Shown piece after piece: positions 57,544 through 64,000 of a DNA stretch of 64,000 nt. Position 1 is the stretch's first letter. Every line of letters starts with the position of its first letter. The stretch is from Actinoplanes sp. NBC_00393. Lineage in GTDB: Bacteria > Actinomycetota > Actinomycetes > Mycobacteriales > Micromonosporaceae. The stretch lies in contig NZ_CP107942.1 in NCBI RefSeq assembly GCF_036053395.1, forward strand, positions 10,654,001 through 10,718,000. Reading direction: 5' to 3'. The position numbers and the translations under genes were made by a program. Under the pieces are notes generated by a model. The model did not search any database and was not told where the DNA came from. It saw nothing but the letters and a program-made list of their open reading frames with translations.

Positions 57544-58038
57544 ATGGCAACTCTGGTCGCCATCGGCTACCCCGACGAGACCACGGCAACAGCGGCGTCG
57601 CTGGAAGCCGACCGGCTGGCGAAGGACCTCATCATCCAGCCCGACGCCATCGCGACGATCATCCGGGACCGTGAGGGCAAGTACCACGTCACGACCAACC
57701 ATCACGCGGTGGCCGGCGGCACGACCTGGGGCATGTTCTGGGGCCTGCTGTTCGGCATGCTCTTCTTCGTCCCGGTGCTCGGCATGGCGATCGGCGCCGG
57801 CCTGGGCGCGCTCACCGGCAAGCTCACGAAGAACGCCATCAACAAGGAGTTCCAGGAGCGGATCCGCGAGGAACTGCAGCCCGGTACGTCGGCGCTGTTC
57901 CTGGTCGTCGAGGCGGTCACCCCGGACAAGGCCGTCGAGGCGCTGAGCAAGTACGGCGGCACGGTCCTGAAGTCCTCGCTGCCGAAGGAGACCGAGCAGG
58001 AGCTGCAGGACGCCCTGCACGGCGGTGGCCAGCAGTAA
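57544..58038 (+). CDS. DUF1269 membrane-associated protein (copy 2)
   Basis: 164 residues. MATLVAIGYPDETTATAASL, EADRLAKDLIIQPDAIATII, then the Gly-rich hydrophobic hairpin TTWGMFWGLLFGMLFFVPVL followed by MAIGAGLGALTGKLTKNAIN, and LQPGTSALFLVVEAVTPDKA, KYGGTVLKSSLPKETEQEL. This is the standard DUF1269 layout; copy 1 at 54.9 kb has the same length and hairpin but a different N-terminal half. General-stress association is family knowledge. GGAGAAAGTC precedes the ATG. Followed by a perfect terminator hairpin and then the SulP gene. Confidence 0.92.
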   Translation: MATLVAIGYPDETTATAASLEADRLAKDLIIQPDAIATIIRDREGKYHVTTNHHAVAGGTTWGMFWGLLFGMLFFVPVLGMAIGAGLGALTGKLTKNAINKEFQERIREELQPGTSALFLVVEAVTPDKAVEALSKYGGTVLKSSLPKETEQELQDALHGGGQQ

Positions 58039-58054
58039 GGTTCCGATCACGTCC

Positions 58055-58083
58055 GGACGCCGCCCGTGAACCGGGCGGCGTCC
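58055..58083 (+). terminator. Hairpin between DUF1269 and SulP genes
   Basis: GGACGCCGCCC / GGGCGGCGTCC, a perfect 11-bp stem with a 7-base loop (GTGAACC), followed by TTCGTG. It ends only 19 bases before the SulP ATG, so SulP either has little leader of its own or depends on read-through. Confidence 0.8.
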
Positions 58084-58102
58084 TTCGTGGAGGTGAGAGA
58101 CC

Positions 58103-59788
58103 ATGGCGAACACCGACTGGATCCCGGGTCTGCGGGCGGCCGCCGAGTACAAACCCGCCTGGGTGCCGCGGGACCTGGTCGCCGGCATCGTGCTGACCAC
58201 CCTGCTCGTGCCGCAGGGCATGGCGTACGCCGAACTGGCCGGCCTGCCCGCGATCACCGGCCTGTACACCACGATCCTCTGCCTGCTCGGATACGCGGTC
58301 TTCGGCCCGTCCCGGGTCCTGGTGCTCGGCCCGGACTCCTCGCTCGGCCCGATGATCGCCGCAGTCATCGTGCCGATCGTCGCCGCCGACGGTGATCCGG
58401 CCCGGGCGGTGGCGCTCGCCTCGATGCTGGGCCTGATGGTCGGCGTGATGATGACCCTGGCCGCGGTCTTCAAGCTCGGTTTCGTCGCCGACCTGCTGTC
58501 GCACCCGACCCAGCTCGGCTACATGAACGGCCTGGCCCTGACCATCCTGATCGGACAGCTGCCGAAACTGTTCGGCTTCTCGGTCGACGGCGAGGGGCTG
58601 ATCGAGGAAGCGGTCGGATTCGTCTCCGGCGTGACCTCCGGGGAGACGGTGCCGGCGGCGCTCGCCCTCGGGGCGGGCGGGTTGCTGGTGATCCTGGTGC
58701 TGAACCGCTGGCTGCCGAAGATCCCGGGCATCCTGATCGCGGTGCTCGGTGGGATCGTCGCGGTCGGCTACTTCAACCTGTCGGATGACGGCGTCGACGT
58801 GGTCGGCGCGCTGCCGCAGGGCTTCCCGCCGTTCACCATCCCGTCGGTGGAGTGGTCGGACCTGGGGTTGCTCGCCGCCGGTGCGCTCGGCATCACGCTC
58901 GTCTCGGTGACCGACACCATCTCCACCGCCTCGGCCTTCGCCGAGCGGACCGGGCAGGAGGTCCGCGGGAACCAGGAGATGGCCGGGATCGGTGCGGCCA
59001 ACATCGCGGCCGGCTTCTTCCAGGGCTTCCCGGTGAGCACCAGCGCGTCGCGGACCGCGGTGGCCGTGCAGGCCGGCGCCCGCTCCCAGCTGACCGGCCT
59101 GGTCGGCGCCGCGCTGATCACCCTGATGCTGGTGCTGGCGCCCGGGTTGCTGAAGAACCTGCCACAGCCGATGCTCGCCGCGGTGGTGATCGCCGCCTCG
59201 CTGTCGCTGGCCGACGTCGCCGGGATGCGGCGGCTGTGGCGCCAGCGGCGGGTCGAGTTCAGCCTGGCGGTCGCGGCGTTCCTCGGCGTGGCGCTGCTCG
59301 GCGTGCTGCCCGGCATCCTCGTCGCGGTGTGCCTGTCGGTGCTGAACGTGTTCCGCCGGGTGTGGTGGCCGTACCGCGCGGTGCTCGGGCAGGCCGACGG
59401 GGTGACCGGCTACCACGATCTGCGTTCGTATCCCGACGCGGCACTGATCCCGGGGCTCGTCCTGTACCGGTTCGACGCGCCGCTGATCTTCGCGAACGCC
59501 CGGACGTTCCGCGAGGAGATGCGGCATCTGGCGCACGCCGACCCGCCCCCGAGATGGATCATCATCGCGGCGGAGCCGATCACCGACATCGACACCACCG
59601 CCGCGGACATGCTGGAGGACCTCGACGAGGAGCTCAACGAGAAGGGAATCTCGCTGATCTTCGCGGAGATGAAGGATCCGGTCCGGCGCAAGATCGACCG
59701 ATACAAGCTGACCCGTACGATCAACCCCGAGCACTTCTATCCGACGATCGAGGACGCGGTCGCGGCGTACCGGATCTCCGCTTCATGA
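58103..59788 (+). CDS. SulP-family anion transporter with STAS domain
   Basis: 561 residues. About 12-14 membrane segments with the SulP signature LVPQGMAYAELAGLPAITGL, then YTTILCLLGYAVFGPSRVLV, GPDSSLGPMIAAVIVP, and later EVRGNQEMAGIGAANIAAGF, GFPVSTSASRTAVAVQAGAR. The C-terminal STAS domain (~440-561) has LVLYRFDAPLIFANARTFRE and AAEPITDIDTTAADMLEDLD, where the Thr-Thr after the Asp is the region phosphorylated in anti-sigma antagonists. Family substrates: sulfate, bicarbonate, nitrate, oxalate; in a stress cluster bicarbonate or sulfate are likely. GGAGG precedes the ATG. 53 bases before GH63. Confidence 0.94.
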   Translation: MANTDWIPGLRAAAEYKPAWVPRDLVAGIVLTTLLVPQGMAYAELAGLPAITGLYTTILCLLGYAVFGPSRVLVLGPDSSLGPMIAAVIVPIVAADGDPARAVALASMLGLMVGVMMTLAAVFKLGFVADLLSHPTQLGYMNGLALTILIGQLPKLFGFSVDGEGLIEEAVGFVSGVTSGETVPAALALGAGGLLVILVLNRWLPKIPGILIAVLGGIVAVGYFNLSDDGVDVVGALPQGFPPFTIPSVEWSDLGLLAAGALGITLVSVTDTISTASAFAERTGQEVRGNQEMAGIGAANIAAGFFQGFPVSTSASRTAVAVQAGARSQLTGLVGAALITLMLVLAPGLLKNLPQPMLAAVVIAASLSLADVAGMRRLWRQRRVEFSLAVAAFLGVALLGVLPGILVAVCLSVLNVFRRVWWPYRAVLGQADGVTGYHDLRSYPDAALIPGLVLYRFDAPLIFANARTFREEMRHLAHADPPPRWIIIAAEPITDIDTTAADMLEDLDEELNEKGISLIFAEMKDPVRRKIDRYKLTRTINPEHFYPTIEDAVAAYRISAS

Positions 59789-59789
59789 T

Positions 59790-59808
59790 TTCATCCGCGC
59801 CGGGGGAA
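59790..59808. promoter_or_regulatory. Repeated operator site H (weak)
   Basis: TTCATCC-GCGCC-GGGGGAA: left arm perfect, two mismatches in the right arm, same spacer; starts two bases after the SulP stop and ends 33 bases before the GH63 start. Confidence 0.5.
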
Positions 59809-59841
59809 CACGTGGCGTGACCGCCGGATGACGCTGGCGGC

Positions 59842-62574
59842 ATGGCCATCACCGAACCCGGCGCCGAGCAACGGCGCCTGCACGACGCCGACACCGACAC
59901 CGTGCCCTGGCGGCGCTGGGGACCGTACCTCAGCGAACGGCAGTGGGGGACGGTCCGCGAGGACTACAGCCAGGACGAGAACGCCTGGAACTACTTCAGT
60001 CACGATCACGCGCGCTCCCGGGCGTACCGGTGGGGTGAGGACGGCATCGGCGGGTTCAGCGACGAGGAGCAGCTGCTCTGCATGTCGGTGGCGCTGTGGA
60101 ACGGCAACGACCCGATCCTCAAGGAGCGGTTCTTCGGGCTGACCAACACCGAGGGCAACCACGGTGAGGACGCCAAGGAGTACTGGTTCTACCTCGACGC
60201 CACGCCGACCCACTCCTACCAGCGGATGCTGTACAAGTACCCGCAGCGGGCGTTCCCGTACGACGACCTGGTCGCCACCAACCGGGACCGCGGGCCGCAC
60301 GACTTCGAGTACGAGCTGCTCGACACCGGGATCTTCGCCGAGGACCGGTACTTCGACGTGGAGGTCGAGTACGCCAAGGACGGCCCGGAGTCGATCCTGT
60401 GCCGGATCACCGTGCACAACCGGGGCCCGGAGGCGGCCACGCTGCGGGTGCTGCCGACCGCCTGGTTCCGCAACACCTGGTCGTGGAGCGAGCCGGAGCC
60501 GAAACCGGTGCTGCGGTCGGTGCCCGGCGTCCCGGGTCTGTCGGTGGCCGAGGCGGACCACCCACGGCTGGGCACCCGCTGGCTGGCCTGCCTGGGTGAC
60601 GCGCCGCTGCTGTTCACCGAGAACGAGACGAACACCGAGCGGGTGTTCGGCCGGCCGGACAGCAGCCCGTACCGCAAGGACAGCTTCGACCGCTACGTGG
60701 TGCACGGCGAGACCGGGGCGGTGAACCCGGCCGGGCTGGGCACCAAGGTCGCCGCGGACGTCACGCTCGACGTGCCGGCCGGCGGGTCGGCCGTGGTCCG
60801 GGTCCACCTCACCGACGAGCCGATCGTCGCCGGGGTCGAGGACCGCCGCGCGTCCCGGGACGCCTTCGACGCCCTGGTGGACCGGCGCCGTACCGAGGCC
60901 GACGAGTTCTACGCCGGCCTGCTCGACCCGGCGCTGCCCGACGCGCAGCGCCAGGTGGTCCGGCAGGCGCTGGCCGGCATGCTGTGGAGCAAGCAGTACT
61001 TCGGCTACGACGTGGAGCGCTGGCTCACCGAGCACGGCCGGGACCCGCTCGCGGCCCGCGGCACCCGCAACGGCGACTGGTTCCACATGGTCTGCCACGA
61101 CGTGATCTCGATGCCCGACCCCTGGGAGTACCCCTGGTTCGCGGCGTGGGACCTGGCCTTCCACACGATCGCGCTGAGCCTGGTCGACCTCGGCTTCGCC
61201 AAGTGCCAGCTGGACCTGCTGCTCAGCCGCCGCTACCTGCACCCCAACGGCCAGATCCCGGCGTACGAGTGGAACTTCAGCGACGTCAACCCGCCGGTGC
61301 ACGCGTGGGCCACCCACCTGGTCTACGAGCTGGACAAGTCCCGCCGCGGCGGCCAGGGCGACCACGTCTGGCTGGAGTCGGTCTTCCACGAGCTGTCGAA
61401 GAACTTCACCTGGTGGGTGAACCGCAAGGACCACGACGGCAACAACATCTTCCAGGGCGGCTTCCTCGGCCTGGACAACATCGGCGTCTTCGACCGCAGC
61501 GCGCAGCTGCCCACCGGCGGCTACCTGGACCAGGCGGACGGCACCGCGTGGATGGCGCTGTACTGCCAGAGCATGCTGCAGATCGCCCTGGAGCTGTCGG
61601 AGCACGACTCGACGTACGTCGAGCAGGCTCAGGCGTACTTCGAGCACTTCGCCTGGATCACCGTGGCCGTCAACCACGCGACCGGCAGCGCCACCATGTG
61701 GGACGAGGAGGACGGCTTCTTCTACGACCTGCTGCGGCTGCCGAACGGCGACTCCCAGCGGCTGCGGGTGCGTTCGCTGGTCGGGCTGCTGCCGCTGGCC
61801 GCGGCCACCGTGTACCCGCAGGACCTGACCTCGCGCCATCCGCAGCTGGTGGAGAGCATGCAGGACTTCGTGACCCGCCACCCGAGCGTCCGGTCGGTGC
61901 TGGCCGGGCGGGCGCAGGGGCAGAACGGCGGGCACCTGCTCGCGCTCTTCGACGAGCAGCGGCTGCGCCGCATCCTCACCACGATGCTGGACGAGGACGA
62001 GTTCCTCAGCCCGTACGGCATCCGGTCGGTGTCGAAGTTCCACGGCGAACACCCGTTCGAGTTCCGGGTGGGCGACCAGACGTACTCGGTGAAGTACCAG
62101 CCGGCCGAGTCGGACACCGGGATGTTCGGCGGCAACTCCAACTGGCGCGGCCCGATCTGGTTCCCGATGAACGTGCTGCTGATCCGCGCGCTGCTCAACC
62201 TGTACGTCGCCCACGGCGACGACTTCACCGTCGAGTGCCCGACCGGCTCCGGCGTGAAAATGACGCTTTTCGAGGTGGCCAAGGACCTCTCCGAGCGCCT
62301 GACCAGCATCTTCCTGCCCGACGAGGAGGGCCGCCGTCCGTGCTTCGGTGGCCAGCACATCTTCGCGAGCGAGCACTGGCGTGATCTGATTACCTTCTCC
62401 GAGTACTTCCACGGCGACAACGGGGCAGGCCTCGGCGCGGCGCACCAGACCGGGTGGACCGGGCTCGTCGCGGTCTTCCCGAACATCTTCGCCGGGCTGA
62501 CCGGACCCGATCTGCTGGACCATGGCATGACCGGAGTGCTGCGCACAGCGCCCGGGCTGGAGGAGGAGCAATGA
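59842..62574 (+). CDS. GH63-family glucosidase
   Basis: 910 residues, cytoplasmic (no signal). The N-terminal beta domain begins [20 protein letters not shown], then [20 protein letters not shown] and [20 protein letters not shown]. The (alpha/alpha)6 barrel carries [40 protein letters not shown] (the W-D of GH63, likely general acid region), [28 protein letters not shown] and [20 protein letters not shown]. This bacterial GH63 branch includes glucosylglycerate/mannosylglycerate hydrolases and unassigned alpha-glucosidases. It overlaps the GH13 gene by four bases (ATGA), so both act together, probably on a storage or compatible-solute glucoside. Operator-like site H lies directly upstream. 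Confidence 0.9.
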   Translation: MAITEPGAEQRRLHDADTDTVPWRRWGPYLSERQWGTVREDYSQDENAWNYFSHDHARSRAYRWGEDGIGGFSDEEQLLCMSVALWNGNDPILKERFFGLTNTEGNHGEDAKEYWFYLDATPTHSYQRMLYKYPQRAFPYDDLVATNRDRGPHDFEYELLDTGIFAEDRYFDVEVEYAKDGPESILCRITVHNRGPEAATLRVLPTAWFRNTWSWSEPEPKPVLRSVPGVPGLSVAEADHPRLGTRWLACLGDAPLLFTENETNTERVFGRPDSSPYRKDSFDRYVVHGETGAVNPAGLGTKVAADVTLDVPAGGSAVVRVHLTDEPIVAGVEDRRASRDAFDALVDRRRTEADEFYAGLLDPALPDAQRQVVRQALAGMLWSKQYFGYDVERWLTEHGRDPLAARGTRNGDWFHMVCHDVISMPDPWEYPWFAAWDLAFHTIALSLVDLGFAKCQLDLLLSRRYLHPNGQIPAYEWNFSDVNPPVHAWATHLVYELDKSRRGGQGDHVWLESVFHELSKNFTWWVNRKDHDGNNIFQGGFLGLDNIGVFDRSAQLPTGGYLDQADGTAWMALYCQSMLQIALELSEHDSTYVEQAQAYFEHFAWITVAVNHATGSATMWDEEDGFFYDLLRLPNGDSQRLRVRSLVGLLPLAAATVYPQDLTSRHPQLVESMQDFVTRHPSVRSVLAGRAQGQNGGHLLALFDEQRLRRILTTMLDEDEFLSPYGIRSVSKFHGEHPFEFRVGDQTYSVKYQPAESDTGMFGGNSNWRGPIWFPMNVLLIRALLNLYVAHGDDFTVECPTGSGVKMTLFEVAKDLSERLTSIFLPDEEGRRPCFGGQHIFASEHWRDLITFSEYFHGDNGAGLGAAHQTGWTGLVAVFPNIFAGLTGPDLLDHGMTGVLRTAPGLEEEQ

Positions 62575-64000
62575 GTGGATGGCCGTCCGCGCCGGCGATC
62601 TACGAGATCGACACCTGGCCGTGGCTGACCGGGGTGGAGCAGCGGCTGGGCCGCCCGCTGACCCTGGCCGACGTGCCCGGCGAGATCTGGGACGAGGTGG
62701 CCGCGACCGGCCTGGACGCGGTCTGGCTGATGGGCGTCTGGGAGCGCAGCCCGGCCGGGCTCGAGGTGGCCCGGGCGAACGAGTCGCTGCAGCGGGCGTT
62801 CCGGGCGGCTCTGCCGGATCTCACGCCCGCTGACATCGTCGGCTCCCCGTACTGCGTCCGCCGGTACCGGGTCGACGACCGGTTCGGTGGCCCGGCCGGG
62901 CTGGCCGCGGCCCGCGCCGAGCTGAACCGGCGGGGCCTGCGGCTGGTCCTCGACTACGTGCCCAACCACGTGGCCCCGGACCATCCGGCGACGGTCGAGC
63001 ACCCGAACTGGTTCATCCAGGGCAGCCCGACCGACCAGCTCGACGACCCGGCCGGCTGGTTCACCGCGGCCGGGCGGGTGCTGGCGCACGGCCGGGACCC
63101 GTACTTCCCGCCGTGGCCGGACGTCGCCCAGCTCAACGCGTTCGACCCGGGCCTGCGGGAGGCGACCGTGGCCGCGCTGACCGCCATCGGTGAGCAGTGT
63201 GACGGGGTGCGCTGCGACATGGCGATGCTGGTCACCAACGACATCTTCGCCCGGACCTGGGGCCGGTGGGCCGGCGCGGCGCCGGCCGCCGAGTTCTGGC
63301 CGTACGTCGTCGAGCGGGTCCGGGCCACCCACCCCGGTCTGGTGCTGATCGCCGAGGCGTACTGGGACATGGAGTGGACGCTGCAGCAGCAGGGCTTCGA
63401 CTTCTGCTACGACAAACGGCTCTACGACCGGCTGGCCCACGAGAACGCCGACGCGGTCCGCAAGCACCTCAGCGCCGGCCGCGACTTCCAGGACCGGCTG
63501 ATCCGCTTCGTGGAGAACCACGACGAGCCGAGGGCCGCCGCGACCCTGCCCGGCGACCGGGGCCGGGCCGCGGTGACCGCGATCGCGACGCTGCCCGGCG
63601 CCGCGCTCTGGCACGACGGTCAGTTCGAGGGGCGGCGTACGCACCTCCCGGTCTTCCTGGCCCGCTATCCGGAGGAACAGCTCGACCTGAATCTGCGCGA
63701 CTTCCACCACCGGCTGCTCGAGGTGACCGCACCGGTACGCCGGGGTGACTGGCGGCTGCTCGACTGCCACGGCTGGCCGGACAACCCGAGCCACCACGAC
63801 GTGCTCGCCTGGGCCTGGTCCGACGGCGGCACCCCACGGCACGTCGTGGCGATCAACTTCGGGGATCACCCGTCGCAGGGCCGGGTCGCCCTGCCCTGGC
63901 CGGTCCTGTCCGGACGGGCCTGGCGGCTCACCGATCTGCTCGACGGCCGGGTGTTCGAACGCGACGGTGACGAACTGGCCGGAGACGGTCTGTACGTGGA
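62571..64000 (+). CDS. GH13-family alpha-amylase-like enzyme (3' end outside window)
   Basis: The first 476 residues are visible and remain open to the end. [20 protein letters not shown], then TGLDAVWLMGVWERSPAGLE, RRGLRLVLDYVPNHVAPDHP (conserved region I, DYVPNH), DGVRCDMAMLVTNDIF (region II, nucleophile Asp in RCDMAM), LVLIAEAYWDMEWTLQ (region III, acid Glu) and IRFVENHDEPRAAATL (region IV, NHDE). All catalytic residues are present. No signal peptide. The sequence after barrel strand 3 is compact, with a short B domain, as in sucrose-phosphorylase or trehalose/glucosylglycerate-type GH13s rather than starch amylases. GGAGGAG precedes the ATG, which overlaps the GH63 stop. Confidence 0.9.
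   Translation, partial: MSGWPSAPAIYEIDTWPWLTGVEQRLGRPLTLADVPGEIWDEVAATGLDAVWLMGVWERSPAGLEVARANESLQRAFRAALPDLTPADIVGSPYCVRRYRVDDRFGGPAGLAAARAELNRRGLRLVLDYVPNHVAPDHPATVEHPNWFIQGSPTDQLDDPAGWFTAAGRVLAHGRDPYFPPWPDVAQLNAFDPGLREATVAALTAIGEQCDGVRCDMAMLVTNDIFARTWGRWAGAAPAAEFWPYVVERVRATHPGLVLIAEAYWDMEWTLQQQGFDFCYDKRLYDRLAHENADAVRKHLSAGRDFQDRLIRFVENHDEPRAAATLPGDRGRAAVTAIATLPGAALWHDGQFEGRRTHLPVFLARYPEEQLDLNLRDFHHRLLEVTAPVRRGDWRLLDCHGWPDNPSHHDVLAWAWSDGGTPRHVVAINFGDHPSQGRVALPWPVLSGRAWRLTDLLDGRVFERDGDELAGDGLYV

Overview
The window is about 70% G+C with the codon bias of a high-GC actinomycete. Three things point to the Micromonosporaceae, most likely Actinoplanes or a close relative: multi-PAS, MASE1 and CHASE sensor kinases, secreted ALF-repeat and ricin-lectin proteins, and a cluster of actinobacterial DUF stress proteins. 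This placement is an inference from gene content; there is no rRNA to confirm it. I see no tRNA, rRNA or CRISPR.

1-5.5 kb: a minus-strand operon (lipoprotein solute-binding protein, two SsuC/TauC-type permeases, the start of a thiamine-diphosphate enzyme), all joined by 4-base start/stop overlaps, then a secreted S15/CocE-type hydrolase divergent from a TetR gene. 5.5-9.2 kb: a large PAS/GAF sensor kinase followed by about 850 bp of non-coding tandem repeats. 9.2-23 kb: DUF2278/lamin-tail protein, a TetR gene and a ketosteroid-dehydrogenase-like flavoprotein with a double palindromic operator between them, a CNNM/CBS membrane protein, an ArsB-like permease, KdpD-KdpE without kdpFABC, a soluble chemoreceptor-like protein, a beta-propeller/MoaD-like pair and a secreted Asp/Ala/Thr-rich protein. 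23-34 kb: TetR, SDR, a DHA2 exporter fused to a winged helix, an ALF-ricin lectin, an FdhF/YdeP oxidoreductase, a family-2 glycosyltransferase and a P-loop kinase.

34-46 kb: a PfkB sugar kinase behind a relic of a lost sugar-ABC permease, four sensor kinases with no response regulator, a secreted subtilase and a PLP aminotransferase. 46-64 kb: a stress- and reserve-type cluster (DUF6069, RDD, SHOCT, two DUF6325-like, two DUF1269, AI-2E, DUF2252, DUF7144, SulP, GH63, GH13). It is interrupted by an IS256-family element that landed in a 125-bp tandem repeat and made an 8-bp target duplication.

The most interesting signal is a recurrent inverted repeat, TTCATCC-N5-GGATGAA. I find it at seven sites between 46.2 and 59.8 kb, plus one half-site; all eight lie just upstream of genes of the stress cluster, including a gene that now survives only as a 37-codon relic. 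I read it as the operator of an undescribed regulon. Other items worth a look are the paired TetR operators, two gene relics that record deletions, the transporter/winged-helix fusion, and the similar DNA at the edges of two unrelated repeat arrays.
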